64,000 bases of DNA from Nelumbo lutea (taxonomy: Eukaryota; Streptophyta; Magnoliopsida; Proteales; Nelumbonaceae), in NCBI GenBank assembly GCA_022828595.1, contig JAKGHH010000001.1, forward strand, positions 125,934,999 through 125,998,998. Direction: 5' to 3'. The notes under the pieces were generated by a model. It worked only from the letters and a program-made list of their open reading frames with translations. It was not told where the DNA came from and did not search any database. Shown here piece by piece: positions 55,858 through 64,000 of the stretch; within the stretch, counting starts at the first letter, position 1, and every line of letters begins with the position of its first letter. The position numbers and the translations under genes were made by a program.

Positions 55858-56629
55858 TGGTATCAGAGCGACAGATCAAGTCTTAGGAGCAGTACGATCA
55901 GTCCTTTCTTTCTCCTGCTGCTTTCTTTGTCCATTGGTGATCGAATCAAAGAAAAGGGACTTCTGGTTGGCGTGAGGAGGCTTGCTGTGTGATTCTTCCT
56001 CTCCCCTCTTGGTCGTGGGCCCAGAAAACACCAAGGGGAGGGAAGCAGAATGCTGTGAAAGGTTTTTTTATATATTCTATTCTCCTCAACTTTGTGGATC
56101 AAATTTAACCTTCTGCACCTAGGTGAGTGGGTTGTGTGGGTCTAATGACTGGTGGCTGTTGTGAGAGTGTTTCCTCTCAGCCTACGTGGATCGAGTGATC
56201 CTTCTTGTGCCCTGAAAGGTGGGCTGTTCAGGTCTGCATGTTCTTTAACTGCTGTGACTACAGTTTTTTTTTTCCTTAGTTCCTATTGAAATTTCAGTGG
56301 TTGTGTGAAAAATTGATGAATTATTGTTTGGAGGGACTGGTCAGACCTGATTTTTGATAAGTTTTGTACATCTGAACTGGTTCAGTAGGGTTGTAATATG
56401 AGAACAAGTGATGTTGTGTGATCAGATTTGATTATGCTGTATGAGAACAAGAATTGTTTTGTGCCTAGAACTGTGGCTTGACTAAGGCTTTAAATTTTTT
56501 GACTGAATTGTGAGTCTGAACTGAATTGAGAACTAGTTCTTTGACTGACTTGTGACTGAACTGAAATCAAGTACCATTTCTTTTGAGGATTCTAGTATCT
56601 CTGGTGTGACCTCTAGTTAGAGTGGAATG

Positions 56630-57330
56630 AGTGGAGGCTTTTACATGAGTCTTCCCATGGTGATGTCATGGCTGTTATTGTCCATGCTGCCACAAGTGAG
56701 AAAGACCTTCATGTGGGCAGAAACAACTCATGAGTTATGGGAGCAGGCAAAATCTACAAATTTAGAACATCGACATTATGCCAAAATATATCAATTGTAG
56801 GCTGCCTCCTCAACTTGTAAGTAAGGGGAGAGTAGTCTCTCCGTTTACTATTTAGACTTGATCTTTTAGTCTATGTTCTGATAATGATCTAGTTCTTTTT
56901 TTTTTTTTTAATTTTCAAAAATGAACTAGATCATTATTAGAACATAGAGTGGAAACGTGATGTAGATGCTAAAGCATACAAGTCTTTGGTTTCCCAACAA
57001 TGGGTGTTCGCTTTCCTCTTAGGGCTGAATTCCACATTTGAATCTATTAGGGTTCAAACATTGGGGAGTAATGATCTCCTATCAGTGCAAGAAGTTTATG
57101 CTCTAGTACATTAAAAAGAGAGCAGACGGAATGTGGTGAATAATTTTAAGGGGGAACAGATTGCATTAGTAGCTAAAGGGAATGTTTCTATGGGAGGTGG
57201 TAATTCCTTTAAGAAGTGCGACTTCCAGAAGAAAGTTGATGACAAGGATAAACTATGGTGCACACATTGTCAGAAATCTAGACATACTTAGGATACATGT
57301 TGGGAACTTCATGGGAAGCCAAAGTAAGGT
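56630..57330 (+). pseudogene. Copia-D gag remnant
   Basis: Scattered but ordered gag blocks: MRKTFMWAETTHELWEQA-like (~56695), SLVSQQWVFAFLLGLNSTFE (~56980), VQEVYALVH (~57080) and a knuckle CTHCQKSRHT, stop, DTCWELHGKPK (~57260). Frames shift repeatedly, and an inverted repeat (56870-56948) interrupts it. Confidence 0.6.
56870..56948. repeat. 26-bp foldback inside Copia-D gag
   Basis: tctatgttctgataatgatc then tagttc (56870-56895) matches 56923-56948 in inverted orientation at 25 of 26 positions. The 27-base spacer is mostly T. Confidence 0.82.
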
Positions 57331-57538
57331 CCAAAACATTGGCCCATATCGTATCAGGAGCACCCCGATACACCACTACAGAGGGTGTATCGGGGTTTTG
57401 ACCGGTTCAGGGGGTGGAGGAACCTTAAACGGGCCCCCTGAACTGGATTTGAAAAAAAAGTAAAAAAAGTACTGATACTACTCGATACGCCCCTACCGGC
57501 ATATTAGGCGTATCGATATTTAGAACCTTGAGCCAAAG
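57317..57538. mobile_element. hAT-like MITE, family T (copy 2), inside Copia-D
   Basis: The element 57325-57530 (206 bp) runs from TAAGGTCC to GAACCTTG, with an exact 8-bp target duplication AGCCAAAG (57317-57324, 57531-57538). It carries the same tatcgg/gtatcgg and gatacgcccctaccggc words as copy 1. No coding capacity. It interrupts gag just after the zinc knuckle (HGKPK). Confidence 0.82.
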
Positions 57539-57839
57539 TGGGCCCAGGAGTTGAGTAAAAAATCAGACCAGAATAAGAAGAAGTCGAGAAAGCGAGGTCA
57601 AAAGAAGTTTAATGCAACAAACTTAGCCTCTTAGGAGCCTTAATCATCTAGACATCTACCATTGTAGCTGGTCAAGGAACCAACTCCCAGGGAAGATATC
57701 ATTAATTCTTTCTGTGACCATTTGGAGCTATATGGGAGGGCAATCCACCAGATGGATTCAGTTTCTCCCCGCTCGACTTCCTTTGCGTCTACATCAGGTA
57801 ACGGTAATTCTGCCACAGCTTTCCATCTGTCCTCACATA

Positions 57840-58856
57840 CCTCAAACTCTCCTTGGATAATAGATTTTGGAGCCTCTTGTGTGATGGATTAGGCCTCGTG
57901 GGAGATGATTGATACAGGTCGTATGGTGGATGGTCTTTACATGCTAGAGAATAAAGCTAATCTTGCAGCTGTTGAGTCTAACAGTCTGTTTATTAATAGT
58001 CAAGTCCATTTATGGCATAGTTGTTTGGATCATTTATCTTTTGAATTGTTGAAAGTTTTGTTACCAGATTTATTTAAGTCAGTGTTAGTGTTGAATTTCA
58101 CATGTTAAACTTATCTTTTGAATCGTTGAAAGTTTTGTTTATTCTGATGTTTGGGGCCCTATTACTTTAACATCTGAGTTTGGCTATAAGTATTTGATTA
58201 CGCTTATTGATGACTACTGAGATATGGGTGTATCTTATGCATCTAGAGATGAAGTACCCAAAATCATTAAAGATTTCCAATGCTTGATATTCACTCAGTT
58301 TCAAACGGAGATCCAAATTTTCCAATCAGACAATTCCAAAGAGTACTTTCATAGAGATCTTACGGAGTTTTTTGCTTCGTGTGAATCCATACATCACAGT
58401 TCTTGTGCTAGAACCCCCCAACAGAATGGTGTTGCCAAAAGAAAAAACCACCACCTCCTTGAAGTTGCTTGTGGGTTACTCATACACATGAATGTTCCTA
58501 AACGTTTTTGGTTGGATGTTGTATTGCATGCTGCCTATCTTATCAACTGTATGCCATCTCACTTATTAGGGTACAAGGCCCCCATCAGCTCCTATTTCCC
58601 AAGGCTCCCCTCTTCTCTATCCCTATCTGTGTGTTTGATTGTCGTTGTTTTGTCCGAGACCTATCTCCTACTCGTGGCAAATTTGATCCTCGTACCATTC
58701 CCTGTGTATTCTTGGGTTACCCTTCTTCTCAAAAGGGTTATCGATGTTTTGACCTTGTTTCCAAGAAATACTGTGTCTATAGATGTGTCTTTCTTTGAGA
58801 GTGACCCTTTTTCCTTTGTTTCTCCTCGGGGGGAGAGTAAGGTAGAGGAGAAATGA
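57840..58856 (+). pseudogene. Copia-D protease-integrase
   Basis: The protease site is PWIIDFGASCVMD (~57853), Phe for Ser in D-S-G. A deletion joins it to SWEMIDTGRMVDGLYMLENK (~57898). Then SQVHLWHSCLDHLSFELLK, SDVWGPITLTSEFGYKYLIT (~58145), FQSDNSKEYFHRDLTEFF (~58322), NGVAKRKNHHLLEVACGLL (~58430; catalytic Glu is Lys) and VFLGYPSSQKGYRCFD. Stops at ~57890, ~58107 and ~58220. Confidence 0.8.
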
Positions 58857-59219
58857 GTTCAGGTTCTTCCCCCTCTTCCTGATCCTCCTTTGTTCTGTGT
58901 TTTTTCTCGTCTCCGCAAGGGCCAGCTAAATTCAAGAGCGGTGGAGCAACTTGAAACTATACCACCAACATCATTAGATTCACTGGGGATAGATCCTATC
59001 CAACTAGGTACTCTCATTCCTATAGATGTTTCTGATCCACTTGCTATTGAAGCATCATCTGCTAATGACCTATACATCCCTATTGCAAAAAAGAAGGGAG
59101 TTAGGACTTGTACCGCCACACATCCTATTTCGCATTTTCTTTCCTATGAGAATATCTCACCCTCTTTTCATGCTTTCCTTTCTTCCATCGACAGTGTCCC
59201 TATAATCTCTCTTAGTACC

Positions 59220-60645
59220 TGAATGGACAGATGCAATGAAAGAAGAGATAAATGCCCTACATAAAAATGGTACATTGGATTTAGTGGATCTTCTTGAGGG
59301 TAAGGAACTGGTAGGGTGTAAGTGGGTGTTCACAATGAAACACAAGGCTGATGGCACAATAGAAAGGTACAAGGCTAGGTTGGTGGCAAAAGAGTTTACC
59401 TAGGTATATGGAGTAGATTACGTAGAGACTTTTGTTCCAATAGCCAAGATGAATTCCATTAGTGTTCTTTTCTCCCCTGCGGCAAATCTTGATTGGGATC
59501 TTCATCATCTAAACATTAAAAACGCATTCCTGAATACCTTGAGGAAGAGGTGTACATGGTACAACCTCCTAGCTTTAGTGCCCTAGGCAAAGAGCAGAAA
59601 GTGTACAGGCTAAAGAAATCTTCGTATAGTCTAAAACAATCACCAAGAGCTTGGTTCAGCAAGTTTCATTTGGCTATACAGTAGATTGGCTACAAACAGT
59701 GTCAAACTGACTGTACTCTATTTGTGAAAAGGGGGAAAGGAAAGATTGCAGCCTTGATAGTGTATGTTGATGACATAGTGATCATAGGTAACTAGAAGAT
59801 TGAAATTCAAAGGCTAAAAGATTTCTAAGCCACTCAATTTGATGTGAAGGATTTAGGTCCCCTTCGGTATTTCCTTGGAATTGAAGTGGCTCGCTCACAA
59901 AAGGGGATCTTCATTTCTCAAAGGAAATACATCCTAGATCTGTTACAGGATTCAAGAAAATTAAGGGTTAAGCCAACTGGCTCTCTCATTGATCCAAATA
60001 ACAAACTAGGTGATTGTTGTGGTGAAGTTGTCAAGGATGTAAAACAATTCCAGAGACTTATGGCGAAGCTCTTGTATTTGTCCATGACCAAGCCAAACAT
60101 TGCTTATGCAATGGGTGTTCTTAGTCAGTTCATGTTTGCTATTCCAAAAGAACGGGCATTTGGAGATTGAAGTGTATACAAATGCTCATTGGGCTGGATC
60201 AGTTGATTACAGAAAGTCCACTAGTGGGTATTGTTCCTTTGTAGGAGGAAATATAGTCACATGGAGAAGCAAGAAACAAAGTGTGGTGGCTAGGACTAGT
60301 GTTGAAGCCGAGTATAGAGCAATGTCCCATGGGGTAGCTGAAACTATGTGGATAAAGAATTTGTTAAGCGAACCAGGTTTTCCGACTGATAGATTTATGT
60401 CCTTGTATTGTGATAACAAGGCTGCCATAAATATTGTAGCCAACCCAGTTCTTCATGATAGAACTAAACATATAGAGGTTGACAAATACTTTATTAGAGA
60501 GAAAATTGTTAATGGGGAAGTGTGCACCCCATATGTTAGTTCTAAGGAGCAACTTGCAGATATATCTACAAAAGGCTCGCATCACTCATGGCACGATGAT
60601 TTATGTGACAAGTTGGGCATGATTGACATCTATGTCCCAACTTGA
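59220..60645 (+). pseudogene. Copia-D reverse transcriptase and RNase H
   Basis: RT: EWTDAMKEEINALHKNG, GCKWVFTMKHKADGTIERYK, LNIKNAFLN, LIVYVDDIVIIGN (~59758; catalytic DD kept), KDLGPLRYFLGIEVARSQKG. RNase H from ~60145: [74 protein letters not shown] and a normal stop at 60643-60645. Stops lie at ~59401, ~59684, ~59793 and ~59826. A deletion joins the end of RT to RNase H near 60140. Confidence 0.83.
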
Positions 60646-60651
60646 GGGGGG

Positions 60652-60884
60652 TGTTGAATAAGCTAGTCTTACTTTAGTTTAGTGCCACAAGGGCACATAT
60701 GTAATTTTACATTATTTTATTAGTTGAACAGTCGTCCTAATATAAATATCAAAAAGGTTGGCAACACCAACTGAGTTTTTTCTCTCCAAAACATTTTTTC
60801 TCTTTCCTCTCTTCGTTCTTCTTTCTTCTCCCTCCTCTTCTCTCACTATTCTGAGATCCTGCTGCGTGTTTTACCAAGAAAACA
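60652..60884 (+). repeat. Copia-D 3' LTR
   Basis: 233 bp, same ends as the 5' LTR, followed by the target duplication ATACC. Confidence 0.88.
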
Positions 60885-60889
60885 ATACC

Positions 60890-61119
60890 AATCAATTATG
60901 GAGTGGTTGTTGGTGCATCCTGAATTTAAAAATATGAAAAAGAGAAGATTTCATTATTAGATCTTTGTAGTAAGGGTGATTAAACATTTGGGGTTGTTGT
61001 TTTATCTATTTCACTCTAACCTTTGTTTTAGCAAAAGGAAAAAAAAAAAAATCAAATTTTAACCTTTGTTTTTTTTACCATAGCTTCTGTAATTTCTTTT
61101 TCTAATAATGAAACTTCTC
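60890..61119. other. MORC intron 9 with LINE-like tail
   Basis: The last part (from ~61076, ataatgaaacttctcttaat then tatcaaaaaaat, to 61136) looks like a LINE 3' end. No coding sequence. Confidence 0.45.
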
Positions 61120-61368
61120 TTAATTATCAAAAAAATACAAGGGGGGAGAGATGCTAACCCCAGCGCGATTCAGAGTGGTGAATAAATTATCTTCGATTTC
61201 GTTTTGAAGACGTAGCGTCTCAACAAAATATTCTTGCGGAGTCCCGCAAAGGGCCTGCACCGTGTGATGAATCGAGAGGCGATCTTGCAGTTCTTCCCAG
61301 CGCTGGTGGGGGGGAAGAATAACCGCTATTGGGGGAAAGCAAACAAGGCAAGGGAGCCCTTGTTGCAT
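61120..61368 (-). other. Unidentified GC-rich coding-like frame (-)
   Basis: An 82-codon minus-strand frame (PPHQRWEELQDRLSIHHTVQ, ALCGTPQEYFVETLRLQNEI, EDNLFTTLNRAGVSI) in clearly more GC-rich, CpG-containing DNA (agcgcgattc, gcggagtcccgc) than the rest of the intron. The composition and the regular amphipathic protein suggest a captured exon of a host gene. I do not recognise the protein. Its N-terminal border is only the first Met. Confidence 0.35.
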
Positions 61369-62486
61369 TGAATATGATAGAGATTTGGAGATCTGTGTGT
61401 TTCTGTGTCTGTGTCTGTGTTAAGAAGGATTAAGAACTAGGGCACGGTCAACTTATTTGGAATATTGGCTACACATATAATGGGGCACCTAGACTCAACT
61501 AGAATTCCCAAATTAAAGATGTTTTTGGGTGGAAGTTTACCAACTGTTCAGCTTAGTTGCACATGACAACTATATTCCATATTCCATATTAAGTACTTGT
61601 GCCCCTTTTGGATATTCCATATTAAGTACTTTGTCAGGAAAAGACCAACTATATAAATGCTTCAACCAAGGATGGACCTGATTTCCTTAGATGCATCTAG
61701 ATCCATCCCTATGACTTTGGCAAGAGCAATTTAGTAAAACCTAATTTTTTGAACTTTCCTTGAAGTTCCTCCTTCCAAAAGATCTCATCCTTTGCATCTA
61801 GCCTGATAATAATATCTTTTAGCTCTTGGGCGAGGAAGGTTTCTGTAATATTTCTACTTGATAAGGATCTATAAAAAATGGGTTCCAAGTAATAGCCCTA
61901 CCCCAAGATATACAGAACTAGGAGATATTTCTTCCTACTTGGCTTGAAACCTTGTATTGCCTTCTGCACAAATAACAGAGCTTGTCAACTCTACTCCAAT
62001 CATCCTCCAAAGTTAAGTGGAATCATCTTATACTTTCAATTCTTTTTATTGAGTATGCTTATTCTGAGCTTTCATAATCCCTTCCAAATAGCTAACTCCA
62101 TATGTGATAATTTGGAGGTAACAAGTCTAAGGCTTGCCTTTCCGTAGATTCACTATATTTGAATGCTAGAAGGGGGCTTTGTTCATGGTGCCCACTCAGG
62201 CAGATGGAGGAAATAGCATAGTTAATGGAACACAATACTAATAAGCAGTTCTTTTTGGGGTCAAGCCCTAATCATAAGAATTTACTTGGTGGCAATTTGT
62301 TTATCTTTATTTTTGTAGACATTAAAGTTTTCATGGACTTTAAATGGGCCTTGTCTTTACAAATCCATTAGCATAAGAGGGGGAGCCCATGTGGGACTCA
62401 CCTTGAATTCAAATTTAAATTTAAGTTCAAATCTCAAACCTAGTGATTTATGGAAATAAATCCAACCAAAGCCCATCTTATATCCT
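61369..62486. other. MORC intron 9, nothing clearly recognised
   Basis: It contains a ctgtgtctgtgt run at ~61395-61420 and a short repeat of ttccatattaagtact at ~61580 and ~61615. Patches around 61680-61860 may be remnants of a reversed LINE but no motif is secure. Confidence 0.4.
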
Positions 62487-62880
62487 ATGGATGAAAGTTT
62501 TGTCATTGTAGATGACTTGTTCAAGGATGCCTCTATAGATGACTTGACTAGAGGTTGGAGTATAGTAGTGGGGTTTTCTGCTTCATCTTCCACCATACAA
62601 GCAGTTTGGTCCCCTCCTTTGCAATGTATTGTGAAACTAAACTTTGATGGCAGCTCTGTTGGGAACACTGGACCCTCTGGAATTGGGGGTGTGTTTAGAG
62701 ATGCAGGAGGAAGAGTCCTGGCTATGTATTCTGATCCAATAGGATTGGAGGACTCGCTTAGAGTAGAAGTAATGGCCCTCCTCCAAGGACTCAGATTGGC
62801 TAAGCAATCGGGCTTTCAACAACTAGAAGTGGAGAGAGAGTCAGAGTTAGTAGTAAGATGGTTGCAAACATGCAATTTCT
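62487..62880 (+). mobile_element. LINE RNase H fragment (+)
   Basis: DDLTRGWSIVVGFS, VKLNFDGSSVGNTGPSGIGG VFRDAGG, LRVEVMALLQGLRLAKQSGF, LEVERESELVVRWLQTC: the first two thirds of a LINE RNase H, with NFDG kept and EGD changed to ERE. The end is lost and no poly-A follows. Confidence 0.75.
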
Positions 62881-62932
62881 CTTGCAATATCCTTTACAAG
62901 TTAGAATTATGTTGAACCTTTTATGGCCTGGA

Positions 62933-62934
<2 letters not shown>

Positions 62935-62971
<37 letters not shown>
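62935..62971. repeat. (TG)n microsatellite
   Basis: About 18 TG units, ~155 bases before MORC exon 10. Confidence 0.92.
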
Positions 62972-62972
<1 letters not shown>

Positions 62973-63124
62973 GTGATGGTTTTGGTTGTAAGGTGGATGG
63001 AAAAATGTTTATTATGAAGATATGTTTTCTCATCCTGCCAATAGATTCTTTTGCTATTCATCTGAATGGTTATCTTGATCTGCATTTGATCTCATTTTCT
63101 ATACTTGTGTGGATTAAAAGACAG

Positions 63125-63215
63125 TTTCTGTAGAAACAACGATTGGATTTGTAAAAGAGGCTCCTTTCTTCCAGTTTCCGGGTTCAATATTTACCACAAA
63201 TGTCGCCTTATCAGG
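63125..63215 (+). CDS. MORC1: MORC exon 10, two one-base deficits
   Basis: The exon has ag acceptor and gtatgt donor borders. The DNA encodes VSVETTIGFVKEAP and then, in a frame one base different, a FNIYHKCRLIR block matching the FNVYHKNRLIR of MORCs. It is 91 bases long where 93 (31 codons) would fit. One base is missing at the very start, since exon 9 ends in phase 0 and phase-0 reading gives TTT CTG TAG. A second is missing at CCGGGTTC inside the exon, where one more G restores frame. The KCR (usually KNR) is a further small deviation. It could be sequencing or assembly error beside G runs, or real decay. Confidence 0.8.
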
Positions 63216-63293
63216 GTATGTTTCAAACTTTTGCTTTACCACTGAAGTAAATAGCTAATACTAATGTCTGATAATATGTTTTCATTGCTTCAG

Positions 63294-63345
63294 CCCTTCT
63301 GGAAAGTTGTTGACGAATATTCTTCTCGAGGGAATGGCGTAGTTG
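63294..63345 (+). CDS. MORC1: MORC exon 11 (PFWKV)
   Basis: The exon is 52 bases between ttcag and gtattt, 78 bases after exon 10. It reads PFWKVVDEYSSRGNGVV plus one base of a Gly codon. RPFWKV...S.GRGVVGVLEANF is the expected run across exons 10-12. Frame is intact within the exon. Confidence 0.88.
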
Positions 63346-63426
63346 GTATTTATTCACTCCTGTCAATCTTTGTCAAGTAATTATGAGGAATTTAGATTAT
63401 TTATTTCATTATCTTATAAATTGCAG

Positions 63427-63537
63427 GGTTCTTGAAGCAAATTTTATTGAACCAGCACATGACAAGCAAGATTTTGAAAGGTCGTCTTTGTTTATTCGAC
63501 TTGAAATGAAGCTCAAACAAATGATGCTTGAATACTG
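63427..63537 (+). CDS. MORC1: MORC exon 12 (VLEANFIEPAHDKQDFE), one-base deficit at start
   Basis: The exon is 111 bases between tgcag and gttagt. It reads VLEANFIEPAHDKQDFERSS then LFIRLEMKLKQMMLEY and two bases of a Trp codon. Joined to exon 11 the frame is one base short at GTTG|GGTTCTT; a 112-base exon with one more G would give the conserved VVGVLEANF. This is the third one-base deficit beside a G run within ~300 bases. Confidence 0.85.
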
Positions 63538-63943
63538 GTTAGTTTTGCTCTTTAAAGTCTCTTTTGGTATGTCTGCGAGCTTTCCTACTTACAGTTGACA
63601 TGAAGTTTTTTTGTGGTAGATTTTGTATTTAGTTATTTCCTCAACTCTTACTTCTATACTAGATGTGGTACAACCAGTTATCTCATTAATAGATTAGTCC
63701 TTCTAAACGAGCTGGTTTTTAGTCCCGGACTGTTTTACTTCTAAGGACACGTTTCAATTCCCACCTTGGTGTTATGTTTATTTCTCAACTGATTGGCTTC
63801 TTTTATTGTTCTCTAAAGAAGCAGAGGATTTGTATAGATGGAAATAACTTCAATTAGTAGCACTTTAACTTCTATTCCAGCAATCTGTTAACTAGTCATG
63901 TGATATCTTCCTGACTGGTTGGAATTCGTTCTGGGCAATGCAG
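63538..63943. other. MORC intron 12
   Basis: A 406-base intron with no recognisable element. Confidence 0.55.
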
Positions 63944-64000
63944 GAAAGACCATGCTCATTTGATAGGTTTGCAGACTCCAGGTGTCAGGTCAAGTAGGAA
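63944..64000 (+). CDS. MORC1: MORC exon 13 (truncated by window end)
   Basis: The exon starts after atgcag, completes the Trp codon of LEYW and reads KDHAHLIGLQTPGVRSSR, matching the conserved EYW....HLIG[YL]Q end of the MORC S5 region. No donor is seen before the window ends, so the exon continues. Confidence 0.85.

Larger units (their letters stand above)
55622..60889 (+). mobile_element. Copia-D: full-length but decayed Ty1/Copia element (+)
   Basis: The element 55627-60884 has two LTRs (55627-55857, 60652-60884; TGTTGAAT..AAAACA), a target duplication ATACC (55622-55626, 60885-60889), an exact primer site tggtatcagagc at 55858-55869 and a purine tract gaggggggtg before the 3' LTR. Internal order is gag, protease, integrase, RT, RNase H. 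A MITE sits at 57325-57530. The LTRs differ at roughly 8% of positions by eye, so the insertion is old. Confidence 0.9.
7254..64000 (+). other. MORC1: MORC-family ATPase gene span (MORC1/MORC2-type), partial, 13 exons visible
   Basis: The spliced exons encode a GHKL-type ATPase of the Microrchidia family. Known plant MORC proteins are nuclear ATPases acting in gene silencing, chromatin compaction and immunity. In exon order one sees the N-box (ELLDNAVDE), the DNGGGMDP motif, the YGNGFKTSTMRLGAD lid motif, VGLLSYTFL, the conserved FDDIGPHGTK, DIRLRDE, the S5-fold stretch ending in GVLEANFIEPAHDKQDFE, and a C-terminal MLEYW block. SLGYSSKKS, RRTGQDDVIVPM and DIRLRDE are, as I recall the family, typical of the MORC1/MORC2 (CRT1/CRH1) clade rather than MORC4/7 or MORC6. 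All junctions are GT..AG. The start codon and the SHKWAFG-like segment lie left of the window, and the coiled-coil C-terminus lies right of it. Introns of up to ~23 kb as assembled (part of that is probably a false duplication) carry nested transposons. Three one-base deficits affect exons 10 and 12. The clade is assigned from memory of family motifs. Confidence 0.85.

Overview
This 64 kb window is nuclear DNA of a flowering plant. The evidence is spliceosomal introns with GT..AG borders, plant-type Ty1/Copia retrotransposons primed by initiator tRNA-Met, plant L1-type LINEs ending in RNase H, an Au-like SINE, and hAT- and Tourist-like MITEs. The host gene is not grass-like in any obvious way, but I cannot name the species.

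The only host gene I can support is a MORC-family (Microrchidia) GHKL ATPase of the Arabidopsis MORC1/MORC2 (CRT1/CRH1) type on the + strand. Thirteen exons are readable from 7254 to the window end; the first exon(s) lie upstream and the 3' part downstream. Its short exons are separated by four small introns (78 to 141 bases), two mid-sized ones and several giant introns of about 5 to 23 kb that hold nearly everything else in the window. The last exons (63125-63537) each lack one base beside a run of G, so the frame is broken as assembled.

Layout: 1-3245 truncated Copia-A (+). 3246-7253 repeats (large inverted repeat, Tourist-like MITE, LTR fragment, a minute LINE scar). 7254-7288 exon 1. 7985-11457 LINE-A (+). 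11244-20548 and 20649-29940 are the same ~9.3 kb sequence given twice on either side of a 100-N gap. Each copy holds the LINE-A tail, Copia-B (-), LINE pieces, an Au-like SINE, exons 2 and 3, a solo LTR and the start of Copia-C. The geometry (end of left contig = start of right contig) says this is most likely an unmerged overlap of two haplotypes, not a biological duplication. 27960-37558 is Copia-C (-), with both LTRs and a 5-base target duplication, interrupted by a non-autonomous hAT element that itself contains a 1.95 kb solo LTR, and by a second solo LTR of the same family. 38077-39968 LINE-B. 40536-40611 exon 4. 41084-43169 LINE-G nested in LINE-H. 45459-46491 exons 5-7. 46492-53871 a 7.4 kb intron of LINEs in both orientations, MITEs and an AT-rich hAT-like element. 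53872-54218 exons 8-9. 55627-60884 Copia-D (+), complete but decayed. 63125-64000 exons 10-13.

No element looks able to move on its own: every coding region of the transposons carries stops, frameshifts or lost catalytic residues. I found no CRISPR array, bacterial-type operon, tRNA or rRNA gene, and no sign of a novel multi-gene system. The most useful observations are the probable false duplication, the nesting history provable from target-site duplications, a recurrent UAG at one position of three Copia elements, and a family resemblance among small intronic hAT-like repeats.
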